This document shows, piece by piece, positions 17,969-25,444 of a stretch of 38,589 nucleotides of DNA; position 1 is the stretch's first letter; the number at the start of each line of letters is the position of its first letter. Origin of the DNA: SCUS01 sp966211675 (GTDB taxonomy: Bacteria > Myxococcota_A > Polyangia > Polyangiales > Ga0077539); assembly GCA_966211675.1 (NCBI GenBank), contig CBIHPK010000065.1, positions 1-38,589 on the forward strand, in the 5' to 3' direction. Below the pieces are notes generated by a model. The model worked only from the letters and a program-made list of their open reading frames with translations. It had not been told where the DNA came from and ran no database searches. Both the position numbers and the translations under genes were made by a program.

Positions 17969-18139
17969 TCAGCGCGCCGGGCGGGCGCCGGCGGCGTCGA
18001 TGGCCACCACGGGAGCGCCTCCGTCGATGGGCCTCGGGACGACGTCGCCGTGCAACCACGCGAAGTAGCCGGTGACTCCAAAGGCCACCAGCGCCAGGGC
18101 GCTGCGCACTGCATCGAATTTCAACCAGGTGGCATCCAT
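17969..18139 (-). CDS. Small single-pass membrane protein, 56 residues, unknown function
   Basis: An ATG at 18139 opens a 57-codon frame ending in TGA. The protein begins MDATWLKFDAV, has one hydrophobic helix at about residues 10-29 (SALALVAFGVTGYFAWL), then a Pro/Asp/Ala tail. Third codon positions are strongly G/C, as in the real genes here, and the frame fills a gap otherwise without a gene. The best ribosome site (AAGGAG) is 14 bases upstream, further than ideal. It converges on the lipin-like lipoprotein gene (7 bases apart) and diverges from the IPP isomerase. It is likely a real gene too short for routine calling. Confidence 0.5.
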   Translation of the reverse strand: MDATWLKFDAVRSALALVAFGVTGYFAWLHGDVVPRPIDGGAPVVAIDAAGARPAR

Positions 18140-18288
18140 GGGTTCGCCATTCGCTCCTTCGAAGCGGTCGAAGGGAGTACGCAGGGGCCTTGGGGCGGGG
18201 CTTCGATCGTCTGGGGGAATGGTTGCCCTGGACGCGCCCGCCGTTCACCGCTAACCCCCATCAGCCGATTGGAGCCACAGAGACCGCC

Positions 18289-19338
18289 ATGAGTACCGAC
18301 ATCAGCCAGCGGAAGCGTGACCACATCGACCTCTGCGCCACCGGCGACGTGGGGTTTCGCGACGCGACGACGCTGCTCTCCTGCGTTCGCCTGGTGCACG
18401 ACGCGCTGCCCGACCTCGACGCCGACGCGCTCGACACGCGGGTGACCCTGCTCGGCAAGACCCTGCGCTTCCCGCTGGTGATCGCGGCGATGACCGGCGG
18501 CACCGCGGAGGCCGCGGCCATCAACCGGGACCTCGCCTCCATCGCCGAGGCGCGAGGCTACGGCTTCGGCCTCGGGAGCCAGCGCGCGATGCAGCGCAAG
18601 GGCGACGTCGCGTGGACCTACGCCGTGCGAGAGGTGGCCCCGACCACCCTGCTGCTGGGCAACGTGGGCATGGTGCAGGGTCGGCAGATGGGCCTCGACG
18701 TGCTGCGGGGGCTCGTGCGCGACGTGGGCGCCGACGCGCTCTGCGTGCACCTCAACCCCGCGATGGAGCTGGTGCAGCCCGGCGGCGACCGAGACTTCCG
18801 AGGGGGCGCGGATTTCTTCCGGGAGCTGGGCGGGTTCGATGTTCCGGTGGTGGCCAAGGAGACGGGCAACGGCATCGGGGGGGCGGCGGCGAGGAAGCTG
18901 AGGGCGGCGGGCGTGAAGCACGTCGACGTGAGCGGCGCCGGGGGCACCTCGTGGGTGGGCGTGGAGACGATGCGGGCGACGGGCGAGGCGAGGGCGCTGG
19001 GCGAGGCGCTCTGGGACTGGGGGGTTCCGACCGCGGCGAGCGTGGCGATCACGGCGGCGGCGGGCTTCGAGACGATCATCGCGACCGGCGGGGTGTTCAC
19101 GGGCGGCGACGTGGCGAGGGCGATCGCGCTGGGGGCGAGCGTGGCGGGCATCGCGAGGCCTGTGCTGCAGGCGCATCGGAAGGGCGGCCGCGCGGGCGCG
19201 GAGGCCTACCTGGAGGGCGTGGAGCGGGAGCTGAAGGCGATCATGCTGCTCACCGGGTCGGCGGACGTGGCGGCCCTGCGGAGGGCGCCGAGGGTGATCG
19301 TGGGCGAGCTGGAGAAGTGGATCGCCCAGGCGGGCTGA
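18289..19338 (+). CDS. fni: Type 2 isopentenyl-diphosphate delta-isomerase
   Basis: A 349-residue FMN- and NADPH-dependent isomerase interconverting IPP and DMAPP for isoprenoids, typically in mevalonate-pathway bacteria. Visible motifs are QRKRDHID at the N-terminus, PLVIAAMTGG (about 62-71), GLGSQR (94-99), HLN (154-156), ME...QPGGDRDF (159-170), VVAKETGNG (187-194), and VDVSGAGGTSW near 213-223. In the families I know, the residue before the metal-binding Glu160 is a conserved Gln; here it is Met159. The start at 18289 fits the family N-terminus; a 33-codon extension exists but looks non-coding. No mevalonate gene is adjacent. Confidence 0.93.
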   Translation: MSTDISQRKRDHIDLCATGDVGFRDATTLLSCVRLVHDALPDLDADALDTRVTLLGKTLRFPLVIAAMTGGTAEAAAINRDLASIAEARGYGFGLGSQRAMQRKGDVAWTYAVREVAPTTLLLGNVGMVQGRQMGLDVLRGLVRDVGADALCVHLNPAMELVQPGGDRDFRGGADFFRELGGFDVPVVAKETGNGIGGAAARKLRAAGVKHVDVSGAGGTSWVGVETMRATGEARALGEALWDWGVPTAASVAITAAAGFETIIATGGVFTGGDVARAIALGASVAGIARPVLQAHRKGGRAGAEAYLEGVERELKAIMLLTGSADVAALRRAPRVIVGELEKWIAQAG

Positions 19339-19343
19339 TCGGG

Positions 19344-19378
19344 CGCTCGATGGTCGAGCGTTGAGCGCTCGATGGTCG
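19344..19378. terminator. Overlapping inverted and direct repeats, possible terminator
   Basis: CGCTCGA-TGG-TCGAGCG (19344-19360) is a perfect 7-pair hairpin. Its second arm can instead pair with the CGCTCGA of the second copy of a 14-base direct repeat (GCGCTCGATGGTCG at 19343 and 19365). It lies just after the isomerase stop, between convergent genes. No U-tract follows. Confidence 0.4.
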
Positions 19379-19446
19379 GGTGAGAACCCTCGTGCGCGGG
19401 GGGTCGAGCGCGGCGGCGGGGAGTCCCCAGCACGAGCGCGAGGGCG

Positions 19447-20052
19447 TCAGTCGACCCACAGCCCCGCGAGGTCGAGCGCGATGGCGTCGAAGGGCTCGGC
19501 GTGCACGACGCTCGCGCCCTCGTGGCTCGCGATGAGCAGCCACCCGAGGTCGTGGCGCCGGAACACCTCCAACATGTGCGCGGTCGGGTCGATGAGCCAC
19601 GCGTGGCCGACGCCCTCGCGCCAGTAGATCGGGAGCTTCTTCGCGCGGTCGACGCTCGCCGTGGACGGCGAGAGCACCTCGCACACCCAGTCGGGCGCGA
19701 GGGGGATGCCCGCCGCGTCGTCGGCGAGGAAGCCCGGCGGGAGGCGCTCACGCCGCCACCCCGCGAGGTCGGGGATGAGGACGTCGGGGCGTGGCCCGAG
19801 GTGCAGCTCGGACTCCGGGAGGATCACCCACCCGCCAGGCCCGTCGCGCCCGCGGCTGAAGGGGTTGTGCAGGTCGCTTCCGAGGGCGATCGCCGACTGC
19901 GCGTGGCGACGACGCGGGCGCGGCATGAGCGAGAGCTGCCCGTCGAGGATCTCGGCGACGAGGTGCTCCGGGGCGCTGCGATACCCCGCCACCACCTCGG
20001 GGTCGAGGTTGGGGAACTCCGGATCGAGAGCGCGCGCGGAGTCACCTGACAT
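19447..20052 (-). CDS. Uma2-family (DUF820) PD-(D/E)xK endonuclease-like protein
   Basis: A 201-residue protein. The family layout is clear: an N-terminal helix and strand (HLVAEILDGQLSLMPRP), PDVLIPDLAGWRRERLP, WVCEVLSPSTASVDRAKKLPIYWREGVGHAWLIDP, and a final LEVF strand region. The Asp of PDVLIPD and the Glu and Lys of CEVLSPST...KK correspond to the restriction-endonuclease-like active site. Uma2 proteins are common in cyanobacteria and Myxococcota, and their biological role is mostly unknown. It converges with the isomerase. No toxin-antitoxin partner or methylase is adjacent. Confidence 0.88.
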   Translation of the reverse strand: MSGDSARALDPEFPNLDPEVVAGYRSAPEHLVAEILDGQLSLMPRPRRRHAQSAIALGSDLHNPFSRGRDGPGGWVILPESELHLGPRPDVLIPDLAGWRRERLPPGFLADDAAGIPLAPDWVCEVLSPSTASVDRAKKLPIYWREGVGHAWLIDPTAHMLEVFRRHDLGWLLIASHEGASVVHAEPFDAIALDLAGLWVD

Positions 20053-20252
20053 CCCGTGAAGGTACCCCGCCGCGGGGTCGCTGGTCAGCCGGTGGAGGTC
20101 CGCGGGCGAGTGGCGAGCATCGCCCGCGCAGTCATGGGGTTCCGATTGGAACCAGGAGCCTCGCGATCGTAGACATCGACGAGGACATCGGGCTCGCGTG
20201 CCTCCTGCGAGCCGACGGACACATCCGCTGCCGGGGTTTCGGCAACGGCGGC

Positions 20253-21077
20253 GTGTTCGCCGACGGTGTCGATGCGATGTACCGCAACTTCCAGACGCTC
20301 ACGCTTCCTGGGATCGATGACGCGCGCTCGTTCGACATGAGCGTCTTCGTGGGGTGCGCCGTGCGAGGGGATGGAACCGTCTGGTGTTGGGGCGACAACG
20401 CCATGGGCCGCGTTCACCCCGACCTTCCTCCGCGGATGCTTCTCCCGACCCAGGTTCCTGGAATCTCGGGGGCGCGCCGGGTCTCGTTGGGCCTCACGAC
20501 GATGCGTCCGTGCGTGCTGCTCGATGGCGGCCACGTCCGATGCTGGGGCGACGGGGTCATGCCGCCCGACGACGAAGGCCACGCGGTCGACGTCCTCTCG
20601 TTCGCCGGTTGGGTGTGCATTCGGTACGAGGGTGACCGCGTGCGTTGCAACCAGGGGTACACGGGCGGGGTCGAGTCTGTCGTCGAACTCCCCGAAGGCG
20701 GCGCCACGCAGATCGCCAGCGGGCTGACGTTCGCGGCCGCACTCGACCGGGCGGGCAACGTCTCGTGGTGGGGCGCCGTGCCGCCGCGACACGGACCGAC
20801 GCCTCCGACACCGGTCGGTGTTCGCTGCGCCACGTCGATCGCACTGGGCGCCGAGCACGGCTGCGCGTCCATCACCGACGGCACGGCCCGGTGTTGGGAT
20901 CGAACCGGTGGCGCGACCAGCGTCCCAGGGCTCGACCGGGTCGTGAGGGTTCTCCGCACCGCGTCGAGCTCGTGTGCGCTCCGTGACGATGGGGGCGTCT
21001 GGTGCTGGGGCGGTGGGTGGTTCGTGAGCGACAGCGACGCGGGTGCCGCCGGTGCCCTGACGAGAGTGAGCTGGTGA
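20253..21077 (+). CDS. RCC1-like repeat protein, probably missing its 5' end
   Basis: Repeats typical of bacterial RCC1-like beta-propellers run to the stop: GCAVRGDGTVWCWGDN, PCVLLDGGHVRCWGDG, VCIRYEGDRVRC, CASITDGTARCW and CALRDDGGVWCWGGG. A further repeat (LACLLRADGHIRCRG) lies upstream of 20253 in the same open frame, back to about 20166, but no ATG, GTG or TTG occurs in that frame between 20040 and 20253. The only usual start is the GTG at 20253, inside a repeat, and no signal peptide is present. Codon use is somewhat less GC-rich at third positions than in neighbours. I read it as a 5'-truncated or decayed gene; full family members are secreted and longer. The GTG start may be spurious. 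Confidence 0.6.
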   Translation: MFADGVDAMYRNFQTLTLPGIDDARSFDMSVFVGCAVRGDGTVWCWGDNAMGRVHPDLPPRMLLPTQVPGISGARRVSLGLTTMRPCVLLDGGHVRCWGDGVMPPDDEGHAVDVLSFAGWVCIRYEGDRVRCNQGYTGGVESVVELPEGGATQIASGLTFAAALDRAGNVSWWGAVPPRHGPTPPTPVGVRCATSIALGAEHGCASITDGTARCWDRTGGATSVPGLDRVVRVLRTASSSCALRDDGGVWCWGGGWFVSDSDAGAAGALTRVSW

Positions 21078-21252
21078 CGAGACCGGCGCTCGCAGGGGAG
21101 TAGGAACTTCGCCCGGCGGGAGTCGCAGGTCACTGCGATCCCCGTGCACGCCCGCCCGTTCCCCCTGCCACCCTCCGGGCGCCCGATGGTGATCGCGGCC
21201 CCTGCCGATTCATCGCCCCGCCTCCGCCTCGTCCCCGGTTACCTTCGCGCCC

Positions 21253-22434
21253 GTGTTCAAGCGCATCGGTGATCGCAACATCCTCGTCGTCTTCGGCGCC
21301 ACGCTCCTGCTCGGCGCGGGCTACGGCGTCTCCATCGCGCTCACGTCGCTGCACCTCGACGCGCGCCACTTCTCCAAGCACGACATCGGAACCCTCGCGG
21401 CCTGGTTCGCCCTCGGCATCGTCGCGCTCTCGCTGCCGATGGGCGCGCTCATCCGCCGCTTCTCCGCCCGCGCCGTGCTCGTCGCCTCGCTGGCCGGCTA
21501 CGCCGCCTGCGTCTCGCTCTTCCCCCACCTCCACACCTACGGCGCCATCGCCGCCGCGCGCTGCCTCGACGGGGCCTTCTCCGTGGGCGTCTGGGTGAGC
21601 AGCGAGACCATCCTCCTCTCTCGCGCCCGCTCCGACCACAAGGCCTACGTCACCAGCCTCTACGCCGTCGCCGTCGCCGTCGGCTACGTCGTCGGGCCCC
21701 TCGTCGCCCGATGGATCGTCACCGTCGCCCCCACGGGCACGGCCTTCCTCGCCTCCGGGGCGCTCGCCCTCTCGGCCAGCGCCCTCGTGCTCGCTCAGCT
21801 CGACGCCGACGTGCCCGAGACCCACGGCCACGACACCCCCGCCGACGGCCCGCCGGTCAGCGCCTGGACCCTCCTCTGGCGCATCAAGACCTCCTGCTTC
21901 GGGACCTTCGCCTACGGCTACTTCCAGGCCTCGGTGGTGCTCTTCCTCCCGCTCTTCCTCATCGAGTCCAAAGGCATCGCGCGAGAGCAGACCATCCTGG
22001 TCCCGGCCTTCTTCGCCGCAGGGATGCTGCTCTTCTCCAACGTCGCCGGGCGCGTGGCCGACCGCGTGGGCCACCTCAGGGTCATGAGAGTGCTCGCGGT
22101 CGTCGGCGCCGCCACCACCGCGTCGTTCATCCTGCTCGACAGCTTCGCGCTCATGGCCGTTGCGGTCTTCGTCGCGGGCGCCACGTTGGCGTCCATCTCG
22201 CCGGTCAGCCTCGCGCTCCAGGGGGTCGTCACCGAACCATGGAACTACAGCCGCTCCAACGCGATCTACAACGCCTTCTACGCCGCGGGGATGCTGCTGG
22301 GGCCACCCCTGTCGAGCGTGCTCTTCGAGCGCTTCGGCGGCGCCGGGATGCTCGCCCACCTCGCGGCGCTCTGGGCGGCCTTCGCGGTCTTCGGGCTGGT
22401 CTTCGCCAAGGACGACCCGGGGGCCTCGCGGTGA
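21253..22434 (+). CDS. Major facilitator superfamily transporter
   Basis: A 393-residue membrane protein with about 12 hydrophobic helices in two halves. The loop between helices 2 and 3 has the MFS-A-like pattern (ALIRRFSARAVLVAS), and the second half repeats it (VAGRVADRVGHLRVMRVLA). A hydrophilic central loop near residues 190-205 contains HGHDTPADG. The start is a GTG without a clear ribosome site. Substrate cannot be told from sequence; overall it resembles drug- or sugar-efflux-type MFS proteins. Its stop overlaps the next gene's GTG (GTGA), making it the first gene of a coupled three-gene operon. Confidence 0.88.
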   Translation: MFKRIGDRNILVVFGATLLLGAGYGVSIALTSLHLDARHFSKHDIGTLAAWFALGIVALSLPMGALIRRFSARAVLVASLAGYAACVSLFPHLHTYGAIAAARCLDGAFSVGVWVSSETILLSRARSDHKAYVTSLYAVAVAVGYVVGPLVARWIVTVAPTGTAFLASGALALSASALVLAQLDADVPETHGHDTPADGPPVSAWTLLWRIKTSCFGTFAYGYFQASVVLFLPLFLIESKGIAREQTILVPAFFAAGMLLFSNVAGRVADRVGHLRVMRVLAVVGAATTASFILLDSFALMAVAVFVAGATLASISPVSLALQGVVTEPWNYSRSNAIYNAFYAAGMLLGPPLSSVLFERFGGAGMLAHLAALWAAFAVFGLVFAKDDPGASR

Positions 22435-23348
22435 GCGCCCTTCGCTCCGCTCTCCTGCTGCTCGTCCTCGCGACGCTGTCGTGCCGATCGGCCTCCGCCC
22501 CTCGCGAGGAGGACGACCCCCGCTACCTCTGCCGGGTCGACGTGACGCCGCTCCGCGAGGCCCTGCGCGCCTCCGGGGGCGACCCCGCGCGCATCGTCCG
22601 CCCCGCCGACGCTGCCGCGCTCAGCGCGCTCGAGAGCGGCCGCCGGTACAAGTTCGTGCTCACCGGCGCGGGGGCGCTGGCCGTCGCTCCGCTGCCCTCC
22701 GATGCGCCGCACAACGAGTACGTGCACCCGATCCTCGGCGACGGGGCGGCGGTGCGCAGCGCCGGGGGAATCACCGTGACCCACGACCACGGCCGAGTGA
22801 CGCGGGTGGTGCTCGACGCCCAGAGCGTGTCGTACTGCACCCCCACGGAGAGCCTCCGGCCGACCGTGCGCGCGCTGCGGGCGATGGGCGTCGAGGCCGG
22901 GGCGATCGTCGTGGAGGGGCGGCCGCTCGCGTGCGTGGAGTCGGGCGGTCCGCCGAAGCGCTACGGGCCGGTGATGGAGGCCGTCGGGCGGCGCTTCGAG
23001 ACGCTGGGCCGCGCCATCGCGGCGCGCCGATGGGAGCTCGCGGACTACGAGCTGGAAGAGCTCACCGAGGACCTCGAAGAGCTCCCGGCCGCGGCGCCTC
23101 CGCCGTCGGTGCGCGTCGACCTCGCGCCCACTGCGCGGGCCTTTCCGGCCGAGCACCTTGCGCCGCTGGCGCGCGCGGTGGAGCGGCGCGATTCGGCCGC
23201 CGCGACTGCTGCCTTCGGGGCGACCGCCGCGGCCTGCAACGGGTGCCACACGACGGCGGGCAAGGCCGCGATCACGGTGCCCTCGACGCCCGGAGAGCTG
23301 GTCCCGTGGATCACCCCCGCCCCGGTCGACGGCGGCGCGACGCCGTGA
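22431..23348 (+). CDS. Monoheme cytochrome c-type predicted lipoprotein
   Basis: A 305-residue protein. The signal segment SALLLLVLATLSC suggests lipidation at Cys18, though Thr at -3 is not ideal. Near the C-terminus is one heme attachment motif, CNGCH (about residues 273-277), in an A/E-rich helical domain (residues about 180-290) that looks like a single cytochrome c fold. The middle segment (about 30-165) is an unrecognised domain with two cysteines (SYCTPT and LACVES). It starts on GTG within the MFS stop and ends on GTGA into DUF2804. Its role could be electron transfer at the membrane next to the transporter; unproven. Confidence 0.8.
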   Translation: MSALRSALLLLVLATLSCRSASAPREEDDPRYLCRVDVTPLREALRASGGDPARIVRPADAAALSALESGRRYKFVLTGAGALAVAPLPSDAPHNEYVHPILGDGAAVRSAGGITVTHDHGRVTRVVLDAQSVSYCTPTESLRPTVRALRAMGVEAGAIVVEGRPLACVESGGPPKRYGPVMEAVGRRFETLGRAIAARRWELADYELEELTEDLEELPAAAPPPSVRVDLAPTARAFPAEHLAPLARAVERRDSAAATAAFGATAAACNGCHTTAGKAAITVPSTPGELVPWITPAPVDGGATP

Positions 23349-24370
23349 GCGGAGAGCGGGAGATCACCGGGCCCGTCGAGCTCTGCGACCGCGACGGGCG
23401 CCTGAACCCCGAGGCGCGAGGGTGGTCCCGCGCTCCACGGCTGCGCGCCAACCTGCGGGGGGCGCGCGGTCGCAAGAAGCGCTGGGACTACTGGTGCGTG
23501 ATGTCCCCGGACGTGACCGTGTCGCTGGTGTACGCGGACATCGACTACGTCGGGCTCGCGGGCTGCTGGGTGCTCGACTCGACGGACCACCTTCAGGCGA
23601 AGGCCGACGTGCTGACGCCCTTCTCTCTCGGCATCGCGTTACCCGAGCAGGTATGCACCGGCGTCGCCTCGGTGACTCGCCCGGGGTTGCGCATGGCGAT
23701 CGAGGAGACCCCGAGCGCCACGCTCCTCCGAGCGACCGCCCCGTCGACCGAGCACGGCGCGCTCTCGATCGAGCTCACGGTCGACAAGCCCGCGGGCCAC
23801 GAGTCGTTGAACGTGGTCATCCCGTGGAGCGACCGGCGCTTCCAGTTCACCTCCAAGCAGAACACCCGCCCTGCGCGGGGCACGGTCTCCGTCGGCGATC
23901 GCCGCTGGTCCATCGGCGCCTCGTCCGAGGCCTTCGCGGTGCAGGACCTCGGTCGCGGCATCTGGCCCTACGCCAACCGATGGAACTGGGCCGCCGCCTC
24001 GGGCCGCTCGCTCGACGGCCGCCTGATCGGGCTGCAGCTCGGCGGCAAATGGACCGTCGGCACCGGCTACACCGAGAACGCGCTCTGCATCGACGGGAGG
24101 CTCACCAAGATCGGCGAGGAGCTGGAGTGGAGCTACGACTGGCACCACCCGCTGCGCCCGTGGCGGGTTCGGTCGCGCGGCTCCTCACAGGTCGACGTGA
24201 CCCTCACGCCGACCTTCGACCGCTACGAGTGCACCGACCTGAAGCTGCTCAAGATGGAGGTGCACCAGTGCTTCGGCACCTGGGCCGGGACCGTCACCGG
24301 CGAGGACGGCCGGCCCGCGGTGATCGACGGCATCCGGGGCTTCGCCGAGGAGGCCCGCAACCGCTGGTGA
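23345..24370 (+). CDS. DUF2804-family protein
   Basis: A 341-residue soluble protein, no signal peptide. It begins on GTG overlapping the cytochrome stop. Family features include an N-terminal short Cys/Asp motif (PVELCDRDGRLNPEARGWSR), KRWDYWCVMSPD, VSLVYADIDYVGLAGCWVLD, and a C-terminal beta-rich half with WPYANRWNWAAASG, GLQLGGKWT and CFGTWAGTV. Members are mostly uncharacterised; many short beta strands suggest a barrel. Close coupling with an MFS transporter and a heme lipoprotein suggests a shared process, but no function can be assigned. Confidence 0.85.
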   Translation: MSGEREITGPVELCDRDGRLNPEARGWSRAPRLRANLRGARGRKKRWDYWCVMSPDVTVSLVYADIDYVGLAGCWVLDSTDHLQAKADVLTPFSLGIALPEQVCTGVASVTRPGLRMAIEETPSATLLRATAPSTEHGALSIELTVDKPAGHESLNVVIPWSDRRFQFTSKQNTRPARGTVSVGDRRWSIGASSEAFAVQDLGRGIWPYANRWNWAAASGRSLDGRLIGLQLGGKWTVGTGYTENALCIDGRLTKIGEELEWSYDWHHPLRPWRVRSRGSSQVDVTLTPTFDRYECTDLKLLKMEVHQCFGTWAGTVTGEDGRPAVIDGIRGFAEEARNRW

Positions 24371-24374
24371 TCGC

Positions 24375-24668
24375 CTACGCCGCGATGCGCACCACGCGGT
24401 AGCCGCTGGCGGTGCGCATCAGCGTGTCCGTCCAGGCCTTGCCCCGGTGGACGTAGCGCACCTGCACCGCGCGCACCCGGCCGCCCTTCAGCATCGCGAG
24501 CGCGTCGGAGAGCGCGACGTCTCCGCCCTCGGCGAGCACCTCCGCTCCGCCCTTGAGCAGCACCGAGAGCAGCTGCGCCTCCATCGCGATGTCGTTGAAG
24601 AGCGCGTCGAGCTTCGCCTCGTCCAGCATCGACTCGTGCAGATCGGGGAACTCGATGGGTTCGGTCAC
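24375..24668 (-). CDS. Small acidic protein at the end of the nap operon, unknown
   Basis: A 97-residue protein starting on GTG at 24668, with AGGAG 8 bases upstream. It begins VTEPIEFPDLHESMLDEAKLD, then a helical region with VLLKGG and SDALAMLKGGRVRAVQVRYVHRGKAW, ending in YRVVRIAA. No cysteines, heme motif or signal peptide, so it is probably cytoplasmic. It lies 14 bases after napB on the same strand, so it is likely co-transcribed with the nitrate reductase. I do not recognise it as NapE, NapF or NapL. It converges with the DUF2804 gene, 4 bases apart. Confidence 0.75.
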   Translation of the reverse strand: MTEPIEFPDLHESMLDEAKLDALFNDIAMEAQLLSVLLKGGAEVLAEGGDVALSDALAMLKGGRVRAVQVRYVHRGKAWTDTLMRTASGYRVVRIAA

Positions 24669-24682
24669 GGGCCATTCTCCTG

Positions 24683-25444
24683 TCAGCGAAGGGCGAGCGG
24701 CGGGGGAGTGCCAGCGTAGGTCGGGCGCTGGTCGAGCGTAGCCGAGGGCGCGTGGCACTGGGTGCAGCTCTGTCGCCACGGGTGGCTGGTGCGGAGGCCG
24801 AGCGCCAGCGGTCCGTGGCAGCTCTCGCAGTTGGAGCGCATGTTCGTCGAGTGCGGGATGGTGGGCGGCGACCCGACGCCCCAGCGCTCGCCGCGCAGCG
24901 GAGGCATGAGCCCGGCGAAAGAGTTGTCCTCGTAGGGGATGACCCCCTCCGGGGCCGCTCCTGGGATCGGGTCGACGGAGACCACGTGGCACTGCACGCA
25001 GGAGGCGTGCATCTCGTGGCAGATGGCGGGCGCCACCTGGGCGCCCACGCGCATCCCCTCGCCGTGGCAGGTCATGCAGTTGGGGAAGTCCTGCTGACGG
25101 ATGGGGTGCGGGATGGTCGGCGGCGCGCCGTCGTACGCGCGGCGGCGCATGCGGGCGGCGAGCGCGGCGGACCAGCGCTCGTCGGAGACGACGGGCGACG
25201 GGTCCGTGAGCGCCGGGCGGTCGGCGCCCATCGCGCGGAGGTTGCCCGGGTGACGCAGCCGGTTGTCGTGGTGGCGCTCGCGCTCCGCGGCGTAGGTAGG
25301 GGCCAGCGGGGCGACCGAGCTCGACGGCTCCGGCCGGGCGTAGCGGCGCAACGGCGGCACCGAGCGCCAGCTCGTGGCGAGGCCCATGAGGGCGACGCCG
25401 ACAGCGCCTGCGGCGATGACGTGGAAGAGCCGCGCGGAGTTCAT
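24683..25444 (-). CDS. napB: Tetraheme NapB-like electron transfer subunit with duplicated diheme module
   Basis: A 253-residue protein with an N-terminal hydrophobic segment (residues 6-25) as signal or anchor. Four CxxCH sites are seen: CMTCH (123-127), CVQCH (149-153), CESCH (206-210) and CTQCH (227-231). Ordinary NapB has two hemes. Here PPTIPH ... CxxCHG ... H ... CxQCH occurs twice (about residues 108-155 and 193-233), so a NapB-like diheme unit appears duplicated. NapB passes electrons to NapA in the periplasm. The gene starts within the napA stop (ATGA). It could also be described as a tetraheme cytochrome serving the NapB role. Confidence 0.85.
   Translation of the reverse strand: MNSARLFHVIAAGAVGVALMGLATSWRSVPPLRRYARPEPSSSVAPLAPTYAAERERHHDNRLRHPGNLRAMGADRPALTDPSPVVSDERWSAALAARMRRRAYDGAPPTIPHPIRQQDFPNCMTCHGEGMRVGAQVAPAICHEMHASCVQCHVVSVDPIPGAAPEGVIPYEDNSFAGLMPPLRGERWGVGSPPTIPHSTNMRSNCESCHGPLALGLRTSHPWRQSCTQCHAPSATLDQRPTYAGTPPPLALR

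Noticed and set aside
19447..20052. Uma2 protein as part of a mobile element or restriction system
   Set aside because: No transposase, inverted ends, methylase or target-site duplication is visible around it.
20085..21149. Minus-strand open frame of 354 codons
   Set aside because: Antisense to the RCC1-like repeats, which have clear CWG motifs on the plus strand; no domain on the minus strand.
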